Assembly: GCA_964389205.1 (NCBI GenBank)
Contig: CAYMDH010000015.1
Span: 1-64,000 of the forward strand
Length of the DNA: 64,000 nucleotides
Direction: 5' to 3'
From: Leptobacterium sp964389205
Lineage (GTDB): Bacteria; Bacteroidota; Bacteroidia; Flavobacteriales; Flavobacteriaceae
The position numbers were made by a program, and so were the translations under genes. A model generated the notes under the pieces. It did no database searches. It was not told the origin of the DNA and worked only from the letters and a program-made list of their open reading frames with translations. Of this stretch, positions 17,279 through 26,529 are shown piece by piece (positions within the stretch are counted from its first letter, which is position 1; each line of letters begins with the position of its first letter).

Positions 17279-18274
17279 CTAGCTAATATGGTCAATTAAA
17301 TCAACAATTCTGCTACTATAACTGGCTTCATTATCATACCAGCCTATTATTTTCACCATATTTCCAATAACAGAAGTCATCTGCGAATCAAAGGTACATG
17401 AGAAAGGATTGTCTATAATATCTACAGATACGATAGGGTCTTCAGTATAAGATAATATTTTTTGAAAATGCTTTTCAGAAGCTTCTTTAAAAGCATTGTT
17501 TATTTCTTCTATTGTAGTAGTCTTTTTAACATTAAAAGTAATATCTGTCAGTGATCCATTAGGTACCGGAACGCGTATACCACACCCTCCAATAGCAGCT
17601 TCTAAATCTGGAAAAATTTTAGTTAATGCTTTTGCGGCCCCAGTAGTAGTGGGAACGATAGATTGTGAAGCAGCTCTAGATCTTCTTAAATCTTTATGAG
17701 GTTGATCGTGTAAACTTTGATCTGTCGTGTAAGAGTGTACAGTAGTTATATATGCTTGTTCTATGCCACATAAATCATTAATTACCTTAATCATAGGCGC
17801 TGCATTATGAGTAGTGCAAGAAGCATTTGATATTATTTTTTCGGTTCCATCCAAAATAGTATCATTTATTCCTAGAATTACCATTTTTATTGAGTCATCT
17901 AGAGGAGGAACACTTAAGATAACTTTCTTGGCACCGTTATTTATATGGTGTTCTAAATCTTCCCTAGTTTTAAATTTTCCTGTAGCCTCTATTACATAAT
18001 CGATATCATAAGGCCTCCAATCTATAGATTGAGGGTGATCATAATTTAAAATAGCTGTTTTTTTATTATTTATAGAGATAAAAGAGCCTTGTATTTCGAT
18101 TTTTTCTTTTAAAACACCGTGAATACTGTCATATTTTAATAGATGACTTAATGTTTTGATGTCTGCTAAATCATTAATAGCTAGAACATTGATTGAGGGG
18201 TGATTAATCAATAATCTGAACAACGTACGTCCAATACGTCCAAACCCATTAATTCCAATATTAATTTTTTTCAT
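17279..18274 (-). CDS. gap: Type I glyceraldehyde-3-phosphate dehydrogenase
   Basis: Interconverts glyceraldehyde 3-phosphate and 1,3-bisphosphoglycerate. 331 residues. NAD fold GINGFGRIGRTLFR (8-21), Asp35 after INDL-type strand end (favours NAD), catalytic Cys153 in SNASCTTHN and His180 in TVHSYT. Bacteroidota often carry two or more gap paralogues; this one is not next to pgk. It is 32 bp upstream of the sensor kinase gene in transcription order and 55 bp downstream of lipA. Confidence 0.95.
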   Translation of the reverse strand: MKKINIGINGFGRIGRTLFRLLINHPSINVLAINDLADIKTLSHLLKYDSIHGVLKEKIEIQGSFISINNKKTAILNYDHPQSIDWRPYDIDYVIEATGKFKTREDLEHHINNGAKKVILSVPPLDDSIKMVILGINDTILDGTEKIISNASCTTHNAAPMIKVINDLCGIEQAYITTVHSYTTDQSLHDQPHKDLRRSRAASQSIVPTTTGAAKALTKIFPDLEAAIGGCGIRVPVPNGSLTDITFNVKKTTTIEEINNAFKEASEKHFQKILSYTEDPIVSVDIIDNPFSCTFDSQMTSVIGNMVKIIGWYDNEASYSSRIVDLIDHIS

Positions 18275-18329
18275 GCTTATAACATAAAAGTATGTATTTA
18301 GAAAATGATTCGTTTTTCACTTATTAGCT

Positions 18330-19205
18330 TTATTCAATATGTTTATGTGCTTTGTATGAAGATCGTACTAAAGCTCCACTTTCTACATGTCTGAAACCCA
18401 TTTCAAGGCCAATTGTTCTATATTTATCAAATTGGTCGGGAGTAATAAACTCTTTTACAGGTAAATGCTTTTTTGAAGGTTGTAAATATTGTCCTATAGT
18501 TACAATATCTACATTTACACTTCTTAAATCTTTCATAGTTTGGATAACTTCTTCTTCAGTTTCTCCTAACCCTAGCATAATTCCAGATTTAGTTCGTCTA
18601 ATACCTTGTTCTTTTAGGTATCTTAAAACGCCTAAACTTCTTTCGTATTTTGCTTGTATTCGAACCTCTCGAGTAAGTCTTTTTACAGTTTCCATGTTAT
18701 GCGAAACTACTTCAGGAGAAACATCTATAATTCGATCTATATTTTTTTCAACACCTTGAAAATCTGGAATCAATGTTTCTAAAGTTGTTGTCGGATTCAT
18801 ACGTCTGATAGCTTTTACTGTTTCAGCCCAAATAATAGATCCCATATCTTTAATATCGTCTCTATCTACTGAAGTAACAACAGCATGCTTTATCCCCATA
18901 ATTTTTATAGAACGTGCTACTTTTTCAGGTTCTTCCCAATCTACTGTTTCTGGCCTTCCAGTTTTAACACCACAAAAACCACAGGAACGCGTACAAACAT
19001 TTCCTAAAATCATAAAAGTAGCGGTACCTTCTCCCCAGCATTCACCCATATTAGGACAGCTTCCAGATGTGCAAATAGTATGCAAATTATATTTATCTAC
19101 AAGACCACGAAGTTCAGTGTATTTCTTACCTGTAGGTAGTTTTACACGAAGCCATTTTGGTTTTCCTTTATGAGGTTTAGTAGTAGTTGTCGTTTCTATA
19201 GACAT
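18330..19205 (-). CDS. lipA: Lipoyl synthase
   Basis: Radical SAM enzyme that inserts two sulfurs into protein-bound octanoyl groups. 291 residues. The auxiliary cluster uses C45, C50 and C56 (CTSGSCPNMGEC). The radical SAM cluster uses C71, C75 and C78 (CTRSCGFC). The terminal RSSY motif that supplies Ser to the auxiliary cluster is present (VRSSYKAHKH). Preceded by a TATCTTTG promoter element. No lipB is in the window. Confidence 0.97.
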   Translation of the reverse strand: MSIETTTTTKPHKGKPKWLRVKLPTGKKYTELRGLVDKYNLHTICTSGSCPNMGECWGEGTATFMILGNVCTRSCGFCGVKTGRPETVDWEEPEKVARSIKIMGIKHAVVTSVDRDDIKDMGSIIWAETVKAIRRMNPTTTLETLIPDFQGVEKNIDRIIDVSPEVVSHNMETVKRLTREVRIQAKYERSLGVLRYLKEQGIRRTKSGIMLGLGETEEEVIQTMKDLRSVNVDIVTIGQYLQPSKKHLPVKEFITPDQFDKYRTIGLEMGFRHVESGALVRSSYKAHKHIE

Positions 19206-19223
19206 ATTGCAATTTTTGAATTA

Positions 19224-19231
19224 CAAAGATA
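19224..19231 (-). promoter_or_regulatory. -7 promoter element (TATCTTTG) of lipA
   Basis: Exact TAnnTTTG match on the minus strand, 18 bp before the lipA start codon and downstream of the Nramp gene. Confidence 0.5.
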
Positions 19232-19251
19232 CAAACTAATCTATTAAAAAA

Positions 19252-20466
19252 TTAAAGTGTAGTTAGAAACCAAACACTAAAAAATAATAAAAAAATAATA
19301 CCTACCCAACTTAATATTTTCATAAATAGATTTGGTTGAGACTCTTTAGGAGTATGCATAGAGGTAATTAATTTATAATTTGCTATTGCATAAAAAGGAG
19401 CTGTGATAAAAGATAAAATTGTAGCGATTTCTATAAGCAATTTCATTTCAGATAAAAAGAAAACAAAAATAGAAATAGTGCCCACTACCAACACCATCAT
19501 CCAAAATATATAAGAATGCTTTATAAGTTTTCCAAACAATAATTTAGAAGTGTGAGCCATGGCTCTTGGAGACGCATCTAAAGTAGTGATAGTGGTACTA
19601 AACATAGTTGTAAAAGCAGCGATGGCTATGAAAATATAAGTATATCCTCCTAGATTTTTAGTGTATAAATCAATAAGCTGCCCGGCAAAAATAGCAGCTC
19701 CATCATTGAAAACTTCTCCAGAATTATACATAACTAAAGCTCCGAGAGAAACAAAGCAAATACCTAATAATACAGTGCCTATATATCCTATATTAAAATC
19801 TAGTAAAGAATTCTTAATGGTATATGCTTTTATTGTTTTCTTCTTTTCTATGGCCCATAATGAATGAAAAATAGAAATATCTAAAGGTGCAGGCATCCAA
19901 CCCATAAATGCTATTAAAAAAGTTATTTCTAATGTACCAGAAGGCAGTATTTGTTGAAAACTATGAGCGCTATTTGTATTAGGGATAGCAATAAAAACCG
20001 CTATAATAGTACTTATGGCGAGCGTAATAACAACATATTTTATAAGATTATCTAAGAGCTTGTATTTTCCAATAAGTAAAATAAAAAGACAGGCAAGGGT
20101 GATTATAGTACTCCAAATAACTACATTGTCTGTCATTCCAAATAAATTAACGGCAAGCCCAGCAGTTACTATAGTAACTGCAGTTTGAATAGTAAACATA
20201 GTGGCAAATGATAATATAAAATAAAGGACAAGCACCCATTTTCCTAATTTTTTATAACCGTCGAGTAAGTTTTCTCCAGTAGCAAGCGCATAACGAGGCC
20301 CGTATTGAAAAAAGGGATATTTAAAAAGATTGACCAATAATAAAGCCCAGATAAGGCTAAAATCAAAGCCAGCACCAGCTTTGGTACTTTGCACTAGATG
20401 AGAAACTCCAATTGCCGCTCCTGCAAAAAGTAAACCAGGCCCTAGTTTTTTGATAAAAGTGCTCAT
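19252..20466 (-). CDS. Nramp-family transporter with non-canonical metal-site motifs
   Basis: 404 residues with about eleven transmembrane segments, aligning with Nramp/MntH divalent metal transporters. The defining TM1 DPGN motif is replaced by AIGVSH (about 18-23). The TM6 MPH(N) motif is replaced by MPAPLD (191-196). The metal-coordinating Asp, Asn and His of canonical Nramp are therefore absent or moved, so transition-metal transport cannot be assumed. It follows the first ECF sigma gene by 7 bp and is likely in the same transcript. Confidence 0.8.
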   Translation of the reverse strand: MSTFIKKLGPGLLFAGAAIGVSHLVQSTKAGAGFDFSLIWALLLVNLFKYPFFQYGPRYALATGENLLDGYKKLGKWVLVLYFILSFATMFTIQTAVTIVTAGLAVNLFGMTDNVVIWSTIITLACLFILLIGKYKLLDNLIKYVVITLAISTIIAVFIAIPNTNSAHSFQQILPSGTLEITFLIAFMGWMPAPLDISIFHSLWAIEKKKTIKAYTIKNSLLDFNIGYIGTVLLGICFVSLGALVMYNSGEVFNDGAAIFAGQLIDLYTKNLGGYTYIFIAIAAFTTMFSTTITTLDASPRAMAHTSKLLFGKLIKHSYIFWMMVLVVGTISIFVFFLSEMKLLIEIATILSFITAPFYAIANYKLITSMHTPKESQPNLFMKILSWVGIIFLLFFSVWFLTTL

Positions 20467-20473
20467 TTGTTCT

Positions 20474-21040
20474 TTAATTTTTATTCTGAATAATCGCTGC
20501 TAATAGCTTTTTTGCTCTTAATAATTTTACTTTGACATTATTTAAGGGCTCTTCCAGTTCATTTGCTATTTCTAAATAACTAAACTCTCTAAAATATCTC
20601 AAATTAATTATTTCTTGATAATGTGGCTTTAACTTTTTGATGTATTGCAATAATTTTGCTAAATTTTGTTCAGTAATCAATTTATCTTCCGCTGTAGGAG
20701 TATCATCAACTACATGATAAACAGCATCATCAATTTCTTGTATTGCTCGATTAATAATACTAGATTTCTGTTTCCTTAAATGATCTACATGTATATTTTT
20801 AGAAATGGTAATCAACCAAGTTTTAAATTCATACTTGTCATCGAAACTAATAATTTTGTCAAATGCTTTTGAAAATGTTTGTACAGTAATATCTTCTGCA
20901 TCATTTTCATTACGTGTTCTTTTTAACTGAAATCCATAGACATCATTCCAAAAACGATCTAATAGAAAACTAAAAGCTTTCTGATCACCTGTTTTTGCTT
21001 TTTCTATAGTTTTTTTAATTATTTGGGGTGTTATTTCCAA
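20474..21040 (-). CDS. ECF-type RNA polymerase sigma factor
   Basis: 188 residues with sigma region 2 (DVYGFQLKRTRNENDAEDITVQTF; core-binding and -10 recognition) and region 4 (YQEIINLRYFREFSYLEIANELEEPLNNVKVKLLRAKKLL). No ATG is available near the N terminus. The frame opens with TTG at 21040, inside the last codons of the glycosyltransferase gene (10-bp overlap), so translation is probably coupled. No anti-sigma gene is adjacent. Nramp follows 7 bp downstream. Confidence 0.88.
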   Translation of the reverse strand: MEITPQIIKKTIEKAKTGDQKAFSFLLDRFWNDVYGFQLKRTRNENDAEDITVQTFSKAFDKIISFDDKYEFKTWLITISKNIHVDHLRKQKSSIINRAIQEIDDAVYHVVDDTPTAEDKLITEQNLAKLLQYIKKLKPHYQEIINLRYFREFSYLEIANELEEPLNNVKVKLLRAKKLLAAIIQNKN

Positions 21041-22146
21041 TATGATGGTTTTGAGAAACTATTGGTGATAAATATAGCGAATTGAAATAGAATGAGAAAT
21101 ACTTCTAGAAAAGGAATAAAATACGATAACGAATGATCGTGTAATTTTTTAAAAGATTTTGAATAAATAACAAACTGTATTAGCATTCTTAAAAAAGCTA
21201 ACGATAATACAGATACCCAATTGAATTGAAAGCAGAGCAAGAAGATTAATAAAAACCAAAATAAAAATTGAGAAATAAAGAAAATGCCTAATAGTAACTT
21301 ATGATATGTTTTATAGTATGATGAGGTAGAGACGTGCCTTCTTTTTTGTCGAAACCATTCAGTAAAAGATGTTTTAGGCTCAGAAATTGTAATGCTTTCT
21401 ATAGAGTAATTAATAGCGACATTTTTTTTGGAAGCAATTTCTTTAATAAGTAAATCATCATCTCCACTTTTAATATCCATATGTTTAATAAAACCTTTAG
21501 CATTGAAAAACTCTTTTTTAAAGTATGCTAAGTTTCTCCCTACTCCCATATAAGGGATCCCAATTTGTGCATATGAAAAATATTGAAGGGCAGTTAAAAG
21601 TGTTTCAAATCGTATGAGAGCATTGAGAAAAGAGTTTTTAATTTTTTTATAAGGACTAAACCCTATCACAATTGTTTTTTTTGAAGTGAATTTATTGGCC
21701 ATTTCCCGAATCCATTGATTAGAATTGATAATACAATCAGCATCAGTAAACAATAAATAAGGATGTTTTGCAGCTTTTATACCTAATGTAAGGGCATATT
21801 TTTTGTTGCCCCAAAAAGCTTCGTTATTCTTTACATTGACTATTTTGATAAAAGAATACTCTTTAGCATATTTCTGCATAATGGCTAAAGAATTATCACT
21901 AGAAGAGTCATTTACCAGAATTATTTCAAAATTTTGATAATCTTGATTAAGAGTTGAATGAAGATTTTTTTTTAGATTTTCAGCTTCGTTTTTTGCACAA
22001 ATAATAACAGATATAGGAATTTCTTTATTTGCAGCTTTGGAAAGAAAAGATTCTTTATGAAATGCAAAAACTCTAAATATTCCTAAGAAATAGATAATTT
22101 GTATAGAAAGAGTAACTAGATATAAATAGAATAAGAATATAAGCAT
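21031..22146 (-). CDS. GT2-family membrane glycosyltransferase
   Basis: 371 residues. N-terminal membrane segment, a GT-A domain with PISVIICAKNEAENL, VNDSSSDNS and the metal motif DADC (LFTDADCIINS), a QxxRW-like FRQKRRH motif after a GDDDLL acid, and two or three C-terminal membrane segments. This architecture is that of processive or lipid-linked GT2 enzymes making envelope glycans. The acceptor is unknown. Its 3' end overlaps the sigma factor start. Confidence 0.87.
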   Translation of the reverse strand: MLIFLFYLYLVTLSIQIIYFLGIFRVFAFHKESFLSKAANKEIPISVIICAKNEAENLKKNLHSTLNQDYQNFEIILVNDSSSDNSLAIMQKYAKEYSFIKIVNVKNNEAFWGNKKYALTLGIKAAKHPYLLFTDADCIINSNQWIREMANKFTSKKTIVIGFSPYKKIKNSFLNALIRFETLLTALQYFSYAQIGIPYMGVGRNLAYFKKEFFNAKGFIKHMDIKSGDDDLLIKEIASKKNVAINYSIESITISEPKTSFTEWFRQKRRHVSTSSYYKTYHKLLLGIFFISQFLFWFLLIFLLCFQFNWVSVLSLAFLRMLIQFVIYSKSFKKLHDHSLSYFIPFLEVFLILFQFAIFITNSFSKPSYWK

Positions 22147-22169
22147 AGGTATTTTTCCTATACTACTAT

Positions 22170-22376
22170 TTAAACTTGTTTCATTTCAGGGTTTTTACAC
22201 TCCTGTTCGTCTGGCATTTTACCGCAAAAACCACAAGCTTCTCCGTCTTTATTTAAAAACGGGTTTTGACTAGCACAAGTACCTGCAAATTTACCATCCT
22301 TTTTTCCCCATATTTTAATGGCGATACCTCCAAATGCTAATGCCATTAAACCTATTGTAAGCAATATTAACTTCAT
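22170..22376 (-). CDS. Small membrane or secreted Cys-rich protein
   Basis: 68 residues. One N-terminal hydrophobic segment (LILLTIGLMALAFGGIAIKI) and a short hydrophilic tail with four Cys (TCAS, ACGFCGK, QECKN) that could form disulfides or bind a metal. The frame is open for nine more codons to 22403, but the ATG at 22376 gives the standard membrane-anchor N terminus. Conserved small proteins of this type occur widely in Flavobacteriaceae with no known function. Confidence 0.7.
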   Translation of the reverse strand: MKLILLTIGLMALAFGGIAIKIWGKKDGKFAGTCASQNPFLNKDGEACGFCGKMPDEQECKNPEMKQV

Positions 22377-22457
22377 ATATAAAAGCTTTGTGCAAAAATA
22401 CAAAAACTTAGCCTGTAAAGACTAAGTTTTTAATAAGATTAATACGTTAAAACTATG

Positions 22458-23225
22458 TTATTCTAATGAGATATTTGCAACTAAATTCTCTACAGTTGCT
22501 CTTTCATTACCTCCTTTAGGTTCTATAGTTATATTATAACTAGTAGCATTTTCTTTAAAAGGAATGGCTGACAACTCATTTTCATTTCTTTTTAAAACTC
22601 CTAGATTAACTAACTCACCGTTAACATTTGCCCACATTTGATATACTTGTTCTTCAGGTAAGTCTGGTAATGAAACAACATTGATCATTGACAACCTTTC
22701 AACTGGATTAATATAAGCTACTGTTTTTAGTTTTTTAGCTCTTTGATTTCCTCTTAAGACATATTTTTGAGTTTCAGGATTATTAAGAACCACAAATTGA
22801 TTTTTAATATCGTCTAACTTAGTATTTGTTACTAAAACATCTTGTTTAAGCCCAATTATTTCACCAGAAACGATATTGTTCTCTTTTACTAACAAATTAT
22901 TTTGAGACCATAAAATGATAGTTGAAGTGCAAAAAACAATGGCAGCAACACTAGCTGCTACATAATACCAAGGAATTCTCTGCGAATGCTCTTTTTCAGG
23001 TATTATATGACTTAAAATATCTTCTTTTAACCCTTTAGGAGTTTTAACAGCAAATGAACGCGCATAATTTTCTAAATTATGTTGTAATTCTTCATAAGAG
23101 TCACGTATTTCGTCATACTTTGAAATATAATGTTCAATTTGTATAGTCTCTTGATCAGAGGTGCTCCCCATTAGATATCTTTCTAACAGATCGCTTTCTA
23201 AAATTTTTTCGATATCTTTTTTCAT
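22458..23225 (-). CDS. Anti-sigma factor (RskA/zinc-less type)
   Basis: Membrane protein that would hold the partner ECF sigma factor inactive. 255 residues from the ATG at 23225: cytoplasmic helical anti-sigma domain (about 1-85), one transmembrane segment (YYVAASVAAIVFCTSTIILW), a coiled stretch, and a periplasmic anti-sigma-K type domain (PDLPEEQVYQMWANVNGE, VNLGVL, ITIEPKGGNERAT). No HxxxCxxC zinc motif. The ATG overlaps the sigma stop codon (ATGA), showing translational coupling. A TTG two codons upstream is less likely as start. Confidence 0.88.
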   Translation of the reverse strand: MKKDIEKILESDLLERYLMGSTSDQETIQIEHYISKYDEIRDSYEELQHNLENYARSFAVKTPKGLKEDILSHIIPEKEHSQRIPWYYVAASVAAIVFCTSTIILWSQNNLLVKENNIVSGEIIGLKQDVLVTNTKLDDIKNQFVVLNNPETQKYVLRGNQRAKKLKTVAYINPVERLSMINVVSLPDLPEEQVYQMWANVNGELVNLGVLKRNENELSAIPFKENATSYNITIEPKGGNERATVENLVANISLE

Positions 23226-23782
23226 ATCCAAATCATTAATAATAATATCAAAGGCACATCAAAAATCTTTTTTAATTCTCGTAAGCCTATTTTTAATCTT
23301 GACTTGACTGTTCCAAGTGGCATATCGAGTGCTTCACTAGCTTCTTGTTGCGTCATACCCTTAAAAAAAAGAGCATCCAAGACAATTTGATATTTTTCGT
23401 CGAGTGAATTTAAATGTTTCCGAATATCCATATGTTCGGGCTTTATGTTATTCACACCTAAGCTATATACGTTAGAAACTTCAACTTGGATCTCTTGATC
23501 TGATTTTGTTTTAATACTTCGTATTCTATCAATGGCAGTGTTTCGCGTTATTCTAAATAACCAAGTAAACAATTTTGCCTTTTTAGAATCATAACTATGA
23601 ATCTTTTTCCAAACTTTAATTAAACTTTCTTGAAGAACATCTTTGGCTAGATCTTCGTCTTTTGTTACTTTAAGAGCAATTCCATAAAGTGTATCTCCAT
23701 AGTAATCATATAACAATGACATTCCTTTCTCATCTTGTTCCACAAGAAGTTGAATAATATGCTTTTCTAATAATTCTGCCAT
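23222..23782 (-). CDS. ECF-type sigma factor (SigK-like) paired with an anti-sigma
   Basis: 186 residues. Region 2 (LYGIALKVTKDEDLAKDVLQESLIKVW...LFTWLFRITRNTAIDRIR) and region 4 (YQIVLDALFFKGMTQQEASEALDMPLGTVKSRL) are complete. The last residues (VPLILLLMIWI) are unusually hydrophobic. The stop overlaps the anti-sigma ATG. Upstream lies a 334-bp non-coding stretch. Confidence 0.9.
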   Translation of the reverse strand: MAELLEKHIIQLLVEQDEKGMSLLYDYYGDTLYGIALKVTKDEDLAKDVLQESLIKVWKKIHSYDSKKAKLFTWLFRITRNTAIDRIRSIKTKSDQEIQVEVSNVYSLGVNNIKPEHMDIRKHLNSLDEKYQIVLDALFFKGMTQQEASEALDMPLGTVKSRLKIGLRELKKIFDVPLILLLMIWI

Positions 23783-24116
23783 AAAAAATAATAGATTAAC
23801 AAAAAATTATGAGGCCTATCAGATCCAAAACAAGGAAATAAGACGTACATAAGAGTAACGAAAAACATTCAAATTTATTAATTAAAAAATGAAAATATAG
23901 AAAACAAGTAAATTTTAATTAATAATGAGTTTTTAGAAAGAATAATAAAAAATAGACTTCTACTATTTTTAAGCAGATGTTGGAGCAAGATTAAATAATC
24001 TAAGTTGTTAGCACTGCTATGTTACCGGAACAATAGTAGAAAGTTTAGGTTAGTTAAGTTTGGGACCGAGGCCCTTATTAGAGAAATTCTAATGAGGGTT
24101 TCATTTTAATACTGTC
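23783..24116. other. 334-bp non-coding stretch with nested inverted repeats
   Basis: No convincing gene on either strand. It holds TTCTACTATT (23958-23967) and AATAGTAGAA (24032-24041) as exact inverted copies. Nested inside are AGCAG/CTGCT (23972-23976, 24014-24018) and AGATTA/TAATCT (23988-23993, 23996-24001), which together could fold into an ~84-nt stem. A second hairpin lies at 24072-24098 (CCCTTATTAG with CTAATGAGGG), near the murB stop. It may be a structured RNA or the sigma promoter region with unrelated repeats. Confidence 0.4.
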
Positions 24117-25127
24117 TTACATAATATTTACTTCAGCTTCAATAACGATATTGAATGTTGCTTTTACAAGACCTTGAATTGTTTTTGAAAGTTTTAATAT
24201 TTCACTCCCCTTTGCATTGCCATAGTTTACAAGCACCAAAGCTTGTTTTTCATGAACACCAGCATCCCCGTATCGTTTCCCTTTAAAATGACATTGCTCT
24301 ATAAGCCATCCAGCTGGAATCTTGACTTCATTTTCGTTTAATATATAATGTGGAATGGTGGAATATTTCTTATAAAGTCTTTCAAAATCAATTTTAGATA
24401 TAATAGGGTTTTTAAAAAAACTCCCACTATTTCCAATTTCAGCTGGATCAGGAAGTTTACTTTTTCTAATTGATATAACAGCTTTAGAAACATCTTGAAT
24501 AGTTGGTTCCTTTATATTATTTTCAGAAAGAAACACTTCTATTGCTCCATATCTAGTATGAAGCTTATGATTTTTTTTACTTAATTTAAAAGTAACAGCT
24601 GTGATGATAAATTTCCCTTTATTAACAGATTGTTTGAATATAGAGCTTCGATAATCAAATTCGCAATCGTTATTAGAAAATATTTTCTTTTCTAAAGTAT
24701 CTGTATGAATGGTTTCGCATGAAAGAAATATATCTTTTAATTCTACACCATAAGCTCCAATATTTTGAATAGGAGCTGTTCCAACGTTTCCAGGGATTAA
24801 AGATAAATTTTCAATACCTCCATAATTTTTTTGAAGCGCCCAAAGAACAAATTGATGCCAATTTTCTCCTGCAGAAACTCTTATGACAACATTGTCATCA
24901 CTTTCTGAAACAATTTTTATCCCTTTAAGAGCGATTTTTATAACTAATTCTTCAATATCTTTAGTTAATAAAATATTACTTCCACCTCCTAAAATAAATC
25001 GTTTTTTGGTAATTTTTAAAACTTCTTTTAAGTCTTTCTCAGAAGTTATTTCTACAAAAGATTTTGCAAATACATCAATACCAAAAGTATTGTGCGTTTT
25101 TAGCGATATTTTTTTTTGAATAATCAA
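24117..25127 (-). CDS. murB: UDP-N-acetylenolpyruvoylglucosamine reductase
   Basis: FAD enzyme that completes UDP-MurNAc synthesis for peptidoglycan. 336 residues, type I MurB (E. coli-like length). FAD-binding FILGGGSNIL, NLSLIPGNVGTAPIQNIGAYG, the catalytic Ser in GNSGSFFKNP, and C-terminal HEKQALVLVN with the general acid region. The frame starts with TTG at 25127, one base after the aminotransferase stop. The encoded N terminus (IIQKKISLKTHNTFGI) matches family starts, so TTG is the likely start, coupled to the upstream gene. Confidence 0.94.
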   Translation of the reverse strand: MIIQKKISLKTHNTFGIDVFAKSFVEITSEKDLKEVLKITKKRFILGGGSNILLTKDIEELVIKIALKGIKIVSESDDNVVIRVSAGENWHQFVLWALQKNYGGIENLSLIPGNVGTAPIQNIGAYGVELKDIFLSCETIHTDTLEKKIFSNNDCEFDYRSSIFKQSVNKGKFIITAVTFKLSKKNHKLHTRYGAIEVFLSENNIKEPTIQDVSKAVISIRKSKLPDPAEIGNSGSFFKNPIISKIDFERLYKKYSTIPHYILNENEVKIPAGWLIEQCHFKGKRYGDAGVHEKQALVLVNYGNAKGSEILKLSKTIQGLVKATFNIVIEAEVNIM

Positions 25128-25128
25128 C

Positions 25129-26322
25129 TTACCTCGCTTTATATGCCTCTAACGCTATCTTTAATATATCAACAGATCTTTTCAAATCATCTTCGTTAAG
25201 CACATAGGCTATACGTACTTGATTTGTGCCCAGACCAGATGTAGTGTAAAACCCTGCAGCTGGGGCTACCATAATAGTTTCATTTTTATGATGAAACTTT
25301 TCTAATATCCATTGCGCAAAATCATCGGCATTATCTATAGGGAGTTCTGCAATACAATAGAAAGCTCCATTGGGTTTGGCTACTTTTATATTTTCTATTT
25401 TTTCTAATTCACTTATTAAAGTATTTCTTCTAGATACATATTCAGAAATTACTTCATCAAAATAACTTTGAGGAGTTTCTAAAGCAGCTTCACTAGCCAT
25501 CATTGCGTACGTAGGAGGAGATAATCTGGCTTGAGCAAATTTTAAAGAAGCAGCAATAATTTCTTTGTTTTTTGAAACAATGCAACCAATTCGAGCTCCG
25601 CACATACTGTAACGTTTGGATACAGAATCAATCATAATAGTATGATTCTCCATACCCTCTAATTCCATAATAGAATAGTGTTGCGTGTTGTCGTAGGCAA
25701 ATTCTCTATATACTTCATCTGCAATTAAAAATAAATCATGCTTTTTTGCAATTTCGGCAAGTTTTACTATTTCTTCTTTAGGATATAAGTACCCAGTTGG
25801 ATTCCCTGGATTGCAAATTAAAATTGCTTTCGTTTTAGGAGTAATTGCTTTTTCAAAGTCTTCTATAGGAGGAAGTGCAAAATTATTTTCGATTTTAGAA
25901 ATTACAGAAATGATGTTTACCCCCGCAGCTGTCGCAAAACCATTATAATTAGCATAAAAAGGTTCAGGGATGATAATATCATCACCAATATCTGCAATGC
26001 TTCCCATTGTAAATAATAATGCTTCAGATCCTCCCGTGGTTACAATAATTTCTTTTGAATTTACTACAATATTTTTGCTTTTATAATAAGAAGCTATTTT
26101 TTCACGATAAGTTTCAGAACCTTCACTTCTTCCATATTCTAAAACAGACAAAGAATTATCTTTAATGGCATTTAAAGCAACTTCTGGAGTTTTGATATCA
26201 GGTTGTCCTATATTGAGATGATATACTTTTACCCCTCTTTTTTTAGCAGCTTCGGCAAAAGGAACTAACTTACGGATAGGAGATTCGGGCATTTTTAAGC
26301 CTTTCTCTGAAATTGTTGGCAT
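25129..26322 (-). CDS. Pyridoxal-phosphate aminotransferase class I (aspartate aminotransferase-like)
   Basis: 397 residues from the ATG at 26322 (MPTISEKGLKMPESPIRKLV). Fold type I PLP enzyme: NPGNPTGYLYP, LIADEVYREFAYD with the PLP Asp, and Schiff-base Lys in MIDSVSKRYSMCGARIG. The last third has the substrate Arg (NQVRIAYVLNEDDL). Subgroup I-gamma aspartate or aromatic aminotransferases have this form; specificity cannot be fixed. An in-frame ATG at 26370 would add 16 residues, but that stretch looks like upstream promoter DNA. murB follows directly. Confidence 0.9.
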   Translation of the reverse strand: MPTISEKGLKMPESPIRKLVPFAEAAKKRGVKVYHLNIGQPDIKTPEVALNAIKDNSLSVLEYGRSEGSETYREKIASYYKSKNIVVNSKEIIVTTGGSEALLFTMGSIADIGDDIIIPEPFYANYNGFATAAGVNIISVISKIENNFALPPIEDFEKAITPKTKAILICNPGNPTGYLYPKEEIVKLAEIAKKHDLFLIADEVYREFAYDNTQHYSIMELEGMENHTIMIDSVSKRYSMCGARIGCIVSKNKEIIAASLKFAQARLSPPTYAMMASEAALETPQSYFDEVISEYVSRRNTLISELEKIENIKVAKPNGAFYCIAELPIDNADDFAQWILEKFHHKNETIMVAPAAGFYTTSGLGTNQVRIAYVLNEDDLKRSVDILKIALEAYKAR

Positions 26323-26529
26323 ATTAAATTTTTTACTTTGCAAATTTGCAAAATATATTTTAGATGACATTATCTATTTAACGGCTTTATTCTAGTTAAA
26401 TAATGTTAAATGTATGAGTACTAAATAGTGCAATGATTATTTTAGTTTTTATGATAATTCTTAAAGCATAGCACTATTATTTCTAGATTATTTTATATCG
26501 TAATTTTTACCTTCTTTTTTCAACCAGTT

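Noticed and set aside
24072..24098. Hairpin beside the murB stop as a murB terminator
   Set aside because: On the murB strand it is not followed by a T-run; it may be coincidental, so it is only mentioned in the non-coding entry.
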